A stretch of DNA of 64,000 nucleotides from Salinicola halophyticus (GTDB taxonomy: Bacteria; Pseudomonadota; Gammaproteobacteria; Pseudomonadales; Halomonadaceae): NCBI RefSeq assembly GCF_003206695.1, contig NZ_PZJN01000006.1, positions 298,902 to 362,901 of the forward strand, written 5' to 3'. A program made the position numbers and the translations under genes. The notes under the pieces are model-generated. The model saw nothing but the letters and a program-made list of their open reading frames with translations, was not told the origin of the DNA and did no database searches. This document shows positions 41,891-50,332 of the stretch, in pieces (position 1 is the stretch's first letter; every line of letters begins with the position of its first letter).

Positions 41891-43690
41891 TCAGCTCGGG
41901 TAGGCGACAGCCCACTGGAGAGCTTCCTCGAAGGGCAGCGCGGGACTGTAGTAGAACCCTTGTCCAAGGTCACAGCCGAGACTCTTGAGGCGTGCCTCGA
42001 TGGCGCTGTTTTCGACTCCTTCCCCAATGACGAGACGATTGAAGGTTTTCGACAGATCGATGATCGCCGTGACGATCGCCTCGTCCTCGGGGTTGTCGAG
42101 CATACCAATCACGAACGAGCGATCGATCTTGATCTTCTGCGTCGGGAAAGTGCGTAGATAACTCAGCGACGATTGGCCGGTACCGAAATCGTCCAGCGAC
42201 AGCTGCAGGCCGAGCTGCAGGCAAGCCTGGATGTTGACGACGATGGCTTCCATGTCTTCCTGCGGCGAGATGCTTTCCAGAATCTCCAGGGTGAGCCTTC
42301 CCACCAGTTCCCGGTCACGGTTCGCGAGTGCTCGGTGTAAATGGTCGATGAAACCGCTGTCGCGGAAGCTGGAAGGGCTGACATTGATGCTGATCGAGTA
42401 GGGCAGGCCGCGCCGCATGATCTCTTCGAGAGCCCTCAGCGCCTCGTCGATGACGTACTTGCCGACCTCTATATCGAGCCAGGTGTTCGCGATCGAGGGG
42501 AGGAAGTAGCCGGGAGGCAGGATCTCACCTGAAGGCAGGCGCCAGCGCAGCAACCCCTCGAAGCCAGCGACCGTGTCATGGTGATAGTCGATCTTGGGCT
42601 GATAGAAGAGTTCCAACTGCTGTAGCGAGAGCGCCTGCCATACCTCACGGGCGATGGACAGCCGCTCGCGACGGGAGTGGTGGAGCCCGAGATCGAAACG
42701 GCAGTAGCCGTTCTTGCCGGCTTCCTTGGCAGAGTACATGGCCTGATAGGCATGATGTAGCAGCGCATCCGTATCCTCTTCGTCCTCGGGATAGCCGGTG
42801 ACGCCCATGCTGGCCGTGAGGCTGTGGACATGCTCCGATATCCGGATCGGGATGCGAATCTGATCCAGGATACGATGGCAGGCCTCCGGTTGGAGCCTGT
42901 CACGCAGGATAACGACGAATTCGTCGCCCCCCAGGTGAGCCACCAGGTCCTTCCGGCGCACGGCATCGCGCAGGCGTTCGGCGACGACCCGCAACACCGT
43001 GTCGCCGGCACTGTTGCCATGGGAGTCGTTGATGCTCTTGAATCCATCCAGATTGATCAGGCAGATGGAAAGATGGCCCCGGCACTGCCTGGCCAATGCC
43101 AGTTCGGCCTTCATCAGCACCTGAAGAAGGCGCCGGTTCGGCAGTCCGGTCAGGGGATCGATATCGTCGGAGGTCAGACCTGGAGGGCGTCGGGTCAAAA
43201 GATGAAGGCCGATTTCGTCCTCGACCTGATTGGCAAGAACGCCAAGCATCTCGAAATTCAGCGCTGATGCCGAAATTGGTGCTGTATCGATGAGACACAG
43301 CGTGCCGATGCCGAATCCCTCGATGTCTCTCACAGGCACACCGGCGTAGAAGCGCAGATGGGGCGATCCGACGACCAGCGGATGTTCGACGTAATCGGGA
43401 TGCATCAGCGCATCCTCGATGACGAGGAGTGCATCGTGGCGAATGGTGTGATGACAAAGCGATAGCGCATCCGGAATAGCGACCGATGCCGAGCCGGTGT
43501 CGGTCCTGCACCACTGCAGATCCTCTCCTTCCAGCATCAACCAGGCGTCCGTTACCCGATAGTGCTGCTTGGCGATCCAGCGTATGCGGTCAATTCGCTC
43601 TTCAGTTAGCGTGTCGATTCTTCTTGTTTGATGCATGGCCTCTCGACGCCATGTTTCGTAGCAATCCAGATTCACGGTGTGGCACCTCAT
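41891..43690 (-). CDS. GAF-GGDEF-EAL cyclic-di-GMP protein
   Basis: Protein of 599 residues with three parts. A GAF-like sensor (about 30-165; VRDIEGFGIGTLCLID) is followed by GGDEF (about 185-340; LVAHLGGDEFVVIL intact) and EAL (about 350-595). In EAL the signature is EGLLRW rather than EALLRW, but SINVSPSSF, DDFGTGQSSLSYL and GEGVEN are kept, so phosphodiesterase activity is possible. No TM segment is seen. I choose the ATG at 43690 because GGAAGG sits 6 bases upstream; an ATG at 43636 has only a 2-base spacing. It is divergent from the XRE regulator. Confidence 0.88.
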   Translation of the reverse strand: MRCHTVNLDCYETWRREAMHQTRRIDTLTEERIDRIRWIAKQHYRVTDAWLMLEGEDLQWCRTDTGSASVAIPDALSLCHHTIRHDALLVIEDALMHPDYVEHPLVVGSPHLRFYAGVPVRDIEGFGIGTLCLIDTAPISASALNFEMLGVLANQVEDEIGLHLLTRRPPGLTSDDIDPLTGLPNRRLLQVLMKAELALARQCRGHLSICLINLDGFKSINDSHGNSAGDTVLRVVAERLRDAVRRKDLVAHLGGDEFVVILRDRLQPEACHRILDQIRIPIRISEHVHSLTASMGVTGYPEDEEDTDALLHHAYQAMYSAKEAGKNGYCRFDLGLHHSRRERLSIAREVWQALSLQQLELFYQPKIDYHHDTVAGFEGLLRWRLPSGEILPPGYFLPSIANTWLDIEVGKYVIDEALRALEEIMRRGLPYSISINVSPSSFRDSGFIDHLHRALANRDRELVGRLTLEILESISPQEDMEAIVVNIQACLQLGLQLSLDDFGTGQSSLSYLRTFPTQKIKIDRSFVIGMLDNPEDEAIVTAIIDLSKTFNRLVIGEGVENSAIEARLKSLGCDLGQGFYYSPALPFEEALQWAVAYPS

Positions 43691-43732
43691 CGAAAGCCTT
43701 CCCAGCCCCATCCGTGTGGCATTTCAGCAACT

Positions 43733-43746
43733 TTTACTATAGTAAA
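43733..43746. promoter_or_regulatory. 14-bp palindrome in the XRE/GGDEF-EAL intergenic region
   Basis: TTTACTATAGTAAA is a perfect 14-bp palindrome about 45 bp before the GGDEF-EAL start and 120 bp before the XRE start. It includes TACTAT/ATAGTA, which may double as a -10 element. Confidence 0.5.
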
Positions 43747-43791
43747 CTTAGCGTTCCGCGATCATCATTGGGTCCTACCACCGGCAGGAAG

Positions 43792-43854
43792 TTGAATTAA
43801 TAATTCAATACAAATTTGAACCTTGGTTCAACTTAAATTGAACAAATAGTTCAA
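43792..43854. promoter_or_regulatory. array of three TTGAA/TTCAA palindromes, likely operators
   Basis: Three dyads lie in a row: TTGAATTAATAATTCAA (43792-43808), TTGAACCTTGGTTCAA (43816-43831) and TTGAACAAATAGTTCAA (43838-43854). The last ends 9 bp before the XRE start codon. They share TTGAA(C)/(G)TTCAA arms and a spacing near two helical turns, and look like autoregulatory operators. Confidence 0.7.
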
Positions 43855-43863
43855 ATTAAATCA

Positions 43864-44283
43864 ATGGATGAGAAGAGCTTGTTCGCGTTGCGTCTTCAAG
43901 CGGCGCTCACCGCCGCCGGATACCAACCTCGCCCTTCGGTATTGGAGCGCGAGTTCAACCTGCGCTACTGGGGATCGCCGGTCAGTTTCCAGGGAGTGCG
44001 CCGGTGGTTGCGGGGTGACTCGATACCGTCTCAGGACAAGCTACTGGTATTGGCTGGCTGGTTGGGCATCGAACCTCAGATCCTGCGTTACGGCGAGTCG
44101 TCATCGCACATTCGCGGCGCGATGCAGGCGACCTGGGTGATACCCGTGGGAGGAGAGGAAGACGAAATGCTGCGGATCTATCGCGGGCTGCCTGCGGAGC
44201 AGCGCAAGCTTCTGCGTCAGGTGGCTCTGACGTTCGCGAAAGCCAATGGATTGCAGCCACAGGATCCGGAGGAGTCGCCCTGA
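43864..44283 (+). CDS. XRE-like helix-turn-helix regulator
   Basis: Protein of 139 residues. The region VSFQGVRRWLRGDSIPSQDK followed by LLVLAGWLGI (about residues 40-70) looks like a lambda-repressor-type HTH. The C-terminal part (about 90-130; EDEMLRIYRGLPAEQRKLLRQ) is helical and may dimerise. The start at 43864 sits directly after a row of palindromic sites and no clear ribosome-binding site is visible, so the message may be nearly leaderless. It is divergent from the GGDEF-EAL gene and may repress both. Target unknown. Confidence 0.75.
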   Translation: MDEKSLFALRLQAALTAAGYQPRPSVLEREFNLRYWGSPVSFQGVRRWLRGDSIPSQDKLLVLAGWLGIEPQILRYGESSSHIRGAMQATWVIPVGGEEDEMLRIYRGLPAEQRKLLRQVALTFAKANGLQPQDPEESP

Positions 44284-44354
44284 CATTCGTTATCGGGACC
44301 GCTTGTATAGCGCCGCTATTTCAGCGCCAGCCCAGAACGGTCGAGATGGCAGCT

Positions 44355-44385
44355 CCGCGTCTTCCGTAATCAAGGGAAGACGCGG
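44355..44385. terminator. hairpin between XRE and aldo/keto reductase genes
   Basis: CCGCGTCTTCC (44355-44365) pairs perfectly with GGAAGACGCGG (44375-44385) over 11 bp. No T run follows on either side, so the end signal is only probable. It separates convergent genes. Confidence 0.5.
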
Positions 44386-44393
44386 CGTCGGTT

Positions 44394-44435
44394 CATTGTT
44401 ATCGAGACATCGTTATCGAGACATTGTTATCGGGT
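44394..44435. repeat. three 14-bp tandem repeats
   Basis: CATTGTTATCGAGA, CATCGTTATCGAGA and CATTGTTATCGGGT follow each other at 44394-44435, just up to the stop codon of the aldo/keto reductase gene. The third copy is partly diverged. A similar ATTCGTTATCGGGACC lies at 44284. Confidence 0.6.
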
Positions 44436-45514
44436 CAGCGTTTCTCGGATAGAGCCTGTGACTGCGCCAACTGCTCGCGGCGATAGTCGCCCTGGCGCTC
44501 CAGCATCCAGCCGGGATATTCCGCCGGCAGGGCGCTGACCTCGTCGAGCCGGGCAAGCTCTTCCTGATCGAGACGCACCCCGGTTGCAGCGATGTTGTCG
44601 TCGAGCTGTTCGAGTCGCTTGGCGCCGACGATGACGCTGGTCACGGCTTTCTGATGCAGTAGCCAGGCCAGCGCGATCTGAGCCACGGAAACGCCCTTGC
44701 CATCGGCGATATCGCGCATCACATCGATGCAGTCGAGGCCGCGATCCCGGTTCACCGGCGGGAAGTCGAAGGTGGCGCGACGATCGCCGGCCTGGGCCTC
44801 GCCGTCCCGAGTGTACTTGCCGCTGAGCAAACCGCCCGCCAACGGGCTCCAGACCATTAGTCCCAAACCCTCGCTATCCAGCATCGGCACGATCTCGCGT
44901 TCGAGGTCGCGGCCGGCGACGGTATAGTACGCCTGTAGCGATTCGAAACGATGCCAGCCATTGTGTTTGGCGATACCCAGCGCCTTCACGATCTGCCACG
45001 CCGCCCAGTTGGAGACACCGACGTAGCGAACGTGGCCATGTTCGACCAGCGTATGCAGCGCACGCACGGTCTCCTCGATGGGCGTGGCCGGATCGAAGCC
45101 GTGGATCTGGTAGAGATCGATGTGGTCGAGCTGCAGACGCTTCAGGCTCGCCTTGACGCCTTCCATGATGTGGTAGCGCGAAGCGCCGCGGCTGTTGACG
45201 CCGCTGGACGGGTGAGCGCCATTACCGCCCGTTGGCCCGAATACCTTGGTAGCTACCACGACATCGTCGCGGGGAATCTCGAGGTTTTTCAATGCCTGGC
45301 CGGTGATGATTTCCGATTGACCCTGAGAGTAGACGTCGGCGGTGTCGATGAAGTTGATCCCGGCGTTGAAGGCGCGGCCGACCAGCTTGTCGGCGTCCGC
45401 CTGCTGCAGGTCACCGATCTGACTCCACATCTCGCCGTTGCCGCCGAACGTCATAGTGCCGAGGCAGAGCTCGGAGACGAACAGACCGGTGTTGCCCAGC
45501 GGGTTATAGCGCAT
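44435..45514 (-). CDS. aldo/keto reductase
   Basis: NADPH-dependent oxidoreductase of 359 residues with the aldo/keto (TIM-barrel) pattern: NFIDTADVYSQGQSE (Asp, Tyr), VVATKVFG (Lys) and LYQIHGFDPATP (His) form the catalytic set, and VGVSNWAAWQIVKAL follows. The long C-terminal loop and length fit the AKR11/13 types. It stands after the cyo operon, 134 bp from cyoD, in the same direction. The substrate is not known. Confidence 0.9.
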   Translation of the reverse strand: MRYNPLGNTGLFVSELCLGTMTFGGNGEMWSQIGDLQQADADKLVGRAFNAGINFIDTADVYSQGQSEIITGQALKNLEIPRDDVVVATKVFGPTGGNGAHPSSGVNSRGASRYHIMEGVKASLKRLQLDHIDLYQIHGFDPATPIEETVRALHTLVEHGHVRYVGVSNWAAWQIVKALGIAKHNGWHRFESLQAYYTVAGRDLEREIVPMLDSEGLGLMVWSPLAGGLLSGKYTRDGEAQAGDRRATFDFPPVNRDRGLDCIDVMRDIADGKGVSVAQIALAWLLHQKAVTSVIVGAKRLEQLDDNIAATGVRLDQEELARLDEVSALPAEYPGWMLERQGDYRREQLAQSQALSEKR

Positions 45515-45648
45515 GATTCATTCCTCGTTACTCGTGAAGGATGAGACTGCAGGAAAATGAGTATGGTCGAGCCGGCCAGGTGACGCTGGTTCGATTCCGT
45601 CCGATGTTTGCCTAAAGCTGTCGAGGTCAGGCGAGCCGTTTCGTCGAA

Positions 45649-45996
45649 TCAGGGCAGCATGGCGGGCATCATCCGGTAGTAGAGATTGAACAGGATCCAC
45701 AGCGTGCCGCCGACCATGATGGTCAGGATCAACACGGTGAACAGAATCAGCTGCAGATCCTCGCGCTTGTTCCGGGCCAGCGTGATGTGCAGGAAGAAGC
45801 GAAAGTGGACCACGACCTGAATCACGGCGCAGACGGCGATGACGATATAGAGCGTGCGCGCCGCCGTCTGCGTGTAGGCGGCCAGTCCAAACGGAATCAG
45901 CGTCAGTACCAGCGCCAGCCCGAAACCCCACAGATAGGTGCGTAGCTCGCTGGATTTCTCCTGGGCTTCCTGCTCGGAAAGTTGGCGATGGCTCAT
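45649..45996 (-). CDS. cyoD: cytochrome o ubiquinol oxidase subunit IV
   Basis: Membrane protein of 115 residues with three TM helices (LALVLTLIPFGLAAYTQ and later). It matches CyoD, a non-redox subunit needed for assembly of the bo3 oxidase. Its start overlaps cyoC by 4 bp. It is the last gene of the cluster. No cyoE (heme O synthase) follows; the next gene downstream on this strand is an aldo/keto reductase. Confidence 0.92.
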   Translation of the reverse strand: MSHRQLSEQEAQEKSSELRTYLWGFGLALVLTLIPFGLAAYTQTAARTLYIVIAVCAVIQVVVHFRFFLHITLARNKREDLQLILFTVLILTIMVGGTLWILFNLYYRMMPAMLP

Positions 45997-46616
45997 ACGA
46001 TGCCTCCCAGGTAGACCAGCGAGAAGATTCCGATCCAGACCACATCCAGGAAGTGCCAGAGGATCGCCAGCCGCATCAGCCCGGTCTTGGTGGGCGTATC
46101 GAGACCGTGCACGGCAATCTGGCCGAGCAGGGCGATCAACCAGATGCAGGCCCCGGTCACGTGAAGCCCGTGGAGCGGCACCAGGGCAAAGAAGGCGGAC
46201 AGAAAGCCGCTCCGGCTAGGCACGCCGCCTTCGGTGAACATCTTGTGAAAGTCGTAGAGCTCATGGGCGAGAAAGCCAAGGCCCAACAGCAGCGTCACCA
46301 GCAACCAGGCCACCAGCACCTTGCGGTCGGTGCGATATTTCAGCGCTAGCGACGCCATGCCGAACGTGAAGCTGCTGACCAGCAGCAGCATCGTCTCGAT
46401 GAAGGCACTCTTGAGCTCGAACAGCTCGCCGGGGCCGGGGCCGCCAGCGGTGCCGCCGAGCATGGTGACGTAGGTCGCGAAGAGCAGACCGAACAGAATC
46501 AGATCACTCATCATGAACACCCAGAAGCCGAAGACGAACTCCTCGCTGGCTTCGTGGGCATCGCCGTGGGCGTGGCCCAGATTGAGGCCGGGGTGGCGGC
46601 TCGGTGTTGCAGTCAT
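45993..46616 (-). CDS. cyoC: cytochrome o ubiquinol oxidase subunit III
   Basis: Membrane protein of 207 residues with five TM helices. It has the subunit III pattern FVFGFWVFMMSDLILFGLLF, LKSAFIETMLLLVSSFTFG and LHGLHVTGACIWLIALLGQ. It belongs to the heme-copper oxidase subunit III family, without redox centres. It overlaps cyoB and cyoD by 4 bp, so the four genes are one coupled unit. Confidence 0.94.
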   Translation of the reverse strand: MTATPSRHPGLNLGHAHGDAHEASEEFVFGFWVFMMSDLILFGLLFATYVTMLGGTAGGPGPGELFELKSAFIETMLLLVSSFTFGMASLALKYRTDRKVLVAWLLVTLLLGLGFLAHELYDFHKMFTEGGVPSRSGFLSAFFALVPLHGLHVTGACIWLIALLGQIAVHGLDTPTKTGLMRLAILWHFLDVVWIGIFSLVYLGGIV

Positions 46617-48721
46617 TGGATGGCTCCCTCGAGCGGTGACATGGCTAGCCCCTGATTGGCCGGCGTCTGTTCTTCACGCCGGGAGACGGGCCGAATACGG
46701 CTGACGCGCTCTAGCCAGGCCTCGTGCTCCCGGCGCACCGTCTGTGCGGGGATTGTCCGGGTACGCTGGCGAACGTAGCCTCGTGCCACCAGCGCGATCA
46801 GGCTGACGATGCCCGCCGCCGCCACCAGCCACCATTCGTACCAGGTCAGGCCGAAGGCGATCAGAAAGCCGGTGGCGGCCATGATCGGCCCCATGGCGCT
46901 GTTGGCCGGCATCACGATATCCGTGTACTCGTCCGGCCGCGGGTGCGCGCCACGGCCATTCTCCTTCTGGCGCATGTAGGCATCGCGGCTGTGGACTTCG
47001 GGAATGACCGGGAAGTTGTACTCCGGCGGTGGCGCCGACACCGACCACTCCAGGCTGCGGCCATCCCAGGGGTCGCCCGCCGGCACGCGGTTGGTGTCCC
47101 GATCCCGAATGCTGACCCAGAGCTGGATCAGCAACAGCAGCATGGCCAGCAGAATGATCAGCGCGCCGACAGCGGCGGCCAATGTCCACGGCAGGTAAGC
47201 CGGTTCGAAAAAGGCCGCCGATCGCCGAGGCATGCCCAGTACGCCGAGGGCGTAAAGCGGGAAGAACGCCAGCATGAACCCGACGATCCAACACAGCGCC
47301 GCGCGCCGACCCCAGCGCTCCTCCAGGCGGAAGCCGAAGGCCTTGGGAAACCAGAAGTTGGTGCCGCCCAGCATCCCGAACAGCAGTCCGGGAATGAGCA
47401 TGTTGTGGAAGTGTGCGACCAGAAACAGCGAGTTGTGGATCTGATAGTCCACGCTCGGCACCGCCAGGATGATCCCGGTCAGCCCGCCGATCGCAAACAG
47501 AATGATGAAGCCGACCGCGTAGATCATCGGTACCGCAAAGCGGATACGGCCGCGGAACATCGTCAGCATCCAGTCGTACACTTTGACCCCGGTGGGAATG
47601 CCGATCAGCATCGTGGCGATACCGAAGATCGCGTTGATATGCGCGCTCTGACCCATGGTGAAAAAGTGGTGGAGCCAGACCGTGAACGAAAGAACGGCGA
47701 TGGCCATCGTGGCGATCACCAAGGCGCCGTAGCCGTAGAGTTTCTTGCCGGAAAAGGTCGAGAAGATTTCCGAGAAGATGCCGAATGCCGGCAGGATCAG
47801 GATATAGACTTCCGGATGGCCGAACGCCCAGAACAGATTGACGTAATTCATCATGTTGCCGCCGAGATCGGCGGTGAAGAAGTGAAAGTCGAGATAGCGG
47901 TCCAGCGCCAGCAGCGCCGTCGCCACGGTCAGCGGCGGCATGCCGAAGATCATCAGGATCGCCGTGCACAGCGCCGTCCAGGTAAACAGCGGCAGGCGGA
48001 ACCAGCTCATGCCCGGTGCGCGTTTCTTGTAGATGGTCACGGCGAAATTGATGCCGGTGAGCGTCGACGACAGCGTCGACAGGGTCACCGCCCAGATCCA
48101 GTAGTCGACGCCGGCGCCGGGGTTGGCCGCGCTTTCGGTAAACGAGGGATAGCCGCTCCAGCCGCCGGTGGAAAACGGCGCCAGAATCAATGACACCATG
48201 ACGAGTGCCGCACCGGCTGCGGTCAGGCCCAGGCTGACCGAGTTCATCACCGGAAACGACAGATCCCGGGTGCCGATCTGCAGCGGCATCACGTAGTTGA
48301 TGATGCCGGTCAGAAACGGCATCGCCATGAAGAACACCATGATGGTGCCGTGGGTCGTGAAGAGCTGCCCGAAGTGCTCGGCGGTGAGGAATCCGCCTCC
48401 CAGCCCTACGGCCTGCTGCAGGCGCATGAACACCGCCTCGATCACCGCGCGCGCCAGCATCACCAGCGCGATGACGATGAACATGATGCCGATCTTCTTG
48501 TGATCGGGGCTGGTCAACCACTCGGACCACAGCCAGCGCCAGCGGCGGGTCCAGGTCAGCACGCCGATGGCGATCAGGCCGCCGAGAATCACCATGGCGC
48601 CGGCGCCGCTGGCGATGATCGCGTTGACGATGTTCTTGGTCGTCGGATCGACGATGGCGTCCCAGAACGGCAACGCGCTCCAGTCCAGTCGACCCAATAG
48701 CCACTCGGCCCAATGATTCAT
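46613..48721 (-). CDS. cyoB: cytochrome o ubiquinol oxidase subunit I
   Basis: Catalytic subunit of the bo3 quinol oxidase, 702 residues, slightly longer than the E. coli subunit at its C-terminus. It keeps the heme and Cu-B ligand segments: TTHGTIMVFFMAMPFL (low-spin heme His), WAFGHPEVYILILPAFG (Cu-B His and cross-linked Tyr), LHHFFTMG and LVAHFHNMLIPG (heme o3 and low-spin heme His). About 15 TM helices. It reduces O2 to water with ubiquinol and pumps protons. Confidence 0.96.
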   Translation of the reverse strand: MNHWAEWLLGRLDWSALPFWDAIVDPTTKNIVNAIIASGAGAMVILGGLIAIGVLTWTRRWRWLWSEWLTSPDHKKIGIMFIVIALVMLARAVIEAVFMRLQQAVGLGGGFLTAEHFGQLFTTHGTIMVFFMAMPFLTGIINYVMPLQIGTRDLSFPVMNSVSLGLTAAGAALVMVSLILAPFSTGGWSGYPSFTESAANPGAGVDYWIWAVTLSTLSSTLTGINFAVTIYKKRAPGMSWFRLPLFTWTALCTAILMIFGMPPLTVATALLALDRYLDFHFFTADLGGNMMNYVNLFWAFGHPEVYILILPAFGIFSEIFSTFSGKKLYGYGALVIATMAIAVLSFTVWLHHFFTMGQSAHINAIFGIATMLIGIPTGVKVYDWMLTMFRGRIRFAVPMIYAVGFIILFAIGGLTGIILAVPSVDYQIHNSLFLVAHFHNMLIPGLLFGMLGGTNFWFPKAFGFRLEERWGRRAALCWIVGFMLAFFPLYALGVLGMPRRSAAFFEPAYLPWTLAAAVGALIILLAMLLLLIQLWVSIRDRDTNRVPAGDPWDGRSLEWSVSAPPPEYNFPVIPEVHSRDAYMRQKENGRGAHPRPDEYTDIVMPANSAMGPIMAATGFLIAFGLTWYEWWLVAAAGIVSLIALVARGYVRQRTRTIPAQTVRREHEAWLERVSRIRPVSRREEQTPANQGLAMSPLEGAIQ

Positions 48722-49737
48722 GGTCGAGCCTCCTGCGAAGACGAGGCATCGTTCGCCTTCCCGGTCGACGCGACCGGAATCGATGCCCAGTCGGGCGATA
48801 CATGGCCGACAATATCGTTGAACAGGTCGTCGGGCAGGTGGCCGAAACGAAGTCGTCCGGCGTCGTCGCCCCGGCCTTTACCGTCACCATCGTTGTTGCT
48901 GCCGACATCGGCGCGGGCGAGAGACTGCGCCAGCGTCTTGCCAGTGTTCTGCGCCATCAGTCGATCGAACATCCGGGCATCCAGCGTCATGCCGCCTTCA
49001 CCCGTGTGAGCGACGAAGTTGTGGAATGTCTGCTCATCGACGACGCGAGTCACGAAGCGTTGATGCGAGAATCCCTTGCCGTTGTACTGCATGTTCTTGC
49101 CCGGGAACTCGCCGGTATGGTCCGCTTCCAGATGCAGCTGGGTCACCATGCGGTTCATGACATCGATCTGACTGCCGAGCGCCGGAATGAAGAATCCTTG
49201 CATGACGCTGGCGGAGGTCAGCTCCAGTGCCAGAGGGCGGTGAGCGGGAACGACCAGCTCGTTGACGGTCGCGATGCCCTGATCGGGGTAGATGAACAGC
49301 CATTTCCAGTCGAAGCCGACCACCTGCACCCGCAAGGGTTCGGTCTTCTGATCGCCTTGAATGGGGCGGTACGGATCCAGTGCCAGGGTGCTACGCCAGG
49401 CGACCGTGGCGAGCACCACGACGACGAGGAAAGGAATACCCCAGATGGCGATATCGGCGAGCTTGGAAAAGCCCCAGCGAGGGCGATAAGCCGACTGGGC
49501 GCCGTAGCGATAGCGGATCACGATCCAAGGGGTCAGGATCAGCACCGGCAAAACCACGATCGATGTCAGCGCGATGATCAAGCCGAACTGGTGGCGTTGG
49601 GCGGTGGCAACGGGCCCTTGAGGATCGAGAAACGAGATGGGGGTTTGACTGCATCCGGTAAGCAGGATCGATAGCAGTCCGGCCAAGAATGCGCGATAGC
49701 GACAGGCCGTTTGAGCGGTGACAGGGGGATGGGACAC
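48718..49737 (-). CDS. cyoA: cytochrome o ubiquinol oxidase subunit II
   Basis: Lipoprotein subunit of 339 residues. The signal sequence ends in LLSILLTGC with the lipobox Cys near residue 29. Two TM helices follow (about 50-75 and 90-115), then a periplasmic cupredoxin fold. As in the quinol-type enzymes, the Cu-A Cys pair is absent: the cupredoxin region near PALGSQIDVMNRMVTQLHLEAD has none of the C-x3-C motif. The long intergenic region upstream of it is shared with the catalase gene. Confidence 0.94.
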   Translation of the reverse strand: MSHPPVTAQTACRYRAFLAGLLSILLTGCSQTPISFLDPQGPVATAQRHQFGLIIALTSIVVLPVLILTPWIVIRYRYGAQSAYRPRWGFSKLADIAIWGIPFLVVVVLATVAWRSTLALDPYRPIQGDQKTEPLRVQVVGFDWKWLFIYPDQGIATVNELVVPAHRPLALELTSASVMQGFFIPALGSQIDVMNRMVTQLHLEADHTGEFPGKNMQYNGKGFSHQRFVTRVVDEQTFHNFVAHTGEGGMTLDARMFDRLMAQNTGKTLAQSLARADVGSNNDGDGKGRGDDAGRLRFGHLPDDLFNDIVGHVSPDWASIPVASTGKANDASSSQEARP

Positions 49738-50050
49738 GATAACCTCGGTGAAACGTCCTTGTTACGAAACTTACCGGCCAATGACCGATACCGTTAGCTC
49801 ATTAACTATAGAAATGTTTGGCGATGACGCCACTGGCAGCGGTGCTATCGAGCGGTGCGAATCAGTGTGATGACCATGAAATTTGCCCATGGGCGGTATT
49901 GTTCGCGACTATCAGACCCGGGTCGCTGATAAGGCAGGGTCTATCACGCAGCCCTTGCGGCATCTGGCGCTGCCCGTTTTGGCTGTCGGGATGAAGCGTG
50001 GGCGTGTCCTACATTCGGCGTGACGTTGCCCTAAAGTCGGTTTTCCACGG

Positions 50051-50080
50051 TTGGACAGTGTCCAGGGTTCACTCTATAAG
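50051..50080 (+). promoter_or_regulatory. sigma70-like promoter with overlapping palindrome, upstream of catalase
   Basis: TTGGAC (50051-50056) and TATAAG (50075-50080) are separated by 18 bp, close to the sigma70 consensus, so transcription would start near 50087. TGGACAGTGTCCA (50052-50064) is a perfect dyad overlapping the -35 box, a position typical for a repressor or redox regulator. Confidence 0.6.
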
Positions 50081-50089
50081 TTGTGGTGC

Positions 50090-50157
50090 GCCCGTATGGG
50101 GTAGCCGTCCTGCTCGGCTGGGTCTATGCACCTGAGCCGAGGACGGCTTAGACGGGC
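50090..50157 (+). ncRNA. extended hairpin at the predicted 5' end of the catalase transcript
   Basis: Three nested stems lie in one axis: GCCCGT/ACGGGC (50090-50095 with 50152-50157), AGCCGTCC/GGACGGCT (50103-50110 with 50141-50148) and TCGGCT/AGCCGA (50114-50119 with 50135-50140). The hairpin starts just after the predicted start site and is about 175 nt before the catalase start codon. It may be a leader structure or a small RNA; no terminator is seen directly after it. Confidence 0.45.
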
Positions 50158-50332
50158 AGAATTCAGGCGATCGTGTCGCAGACCTGACATCCGAGTCTCC
50201 ATGGCCATGTGGCAGTAGACTCGTTGCGACCATCCCTATTAGTAGGTAGTAGGACATCTAGTAGGGCATCGCCAAGAGGTTTCAGTGCAAGGCGATCATC
50301 GTCTTGCGGCGTTGAATTAGGGAGAGATCATC

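Larger units (their letters stand above)
49738..50332. other. 595-bp divergent regulatory region between cyoA and catalase
   Basis: No supported gene is present. The cyoA side holds the cyo promoter, which I could not place. The catalase side holds a sigma70-like promoter (50051-50080), a palindrome (50052-50064) and an extended hairpin (50090-50157). A further GAGTCT/AGACTC dyad spans about 50190-50222. Confidence 0.6.

Noticed and set aside
44394..44435. Iterons of a replication origin
   Set aside because: Only three short units, no replication gene nearby, and they abut a metabolic gene stop codon.
46724..48193. 489-codon plus-strand frame across cyoB
   Set aside because: His/Arg/Gln-rich antisense shadow without any motif.
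46674..48908. Long open frame of 744 codons on the minus strand over cyoB
   Set aside because: Out-of-frame shadow of cyoB and cyoA: Arg/Pro/His-rich, without family motifs, while cyoB matches its family throughout.
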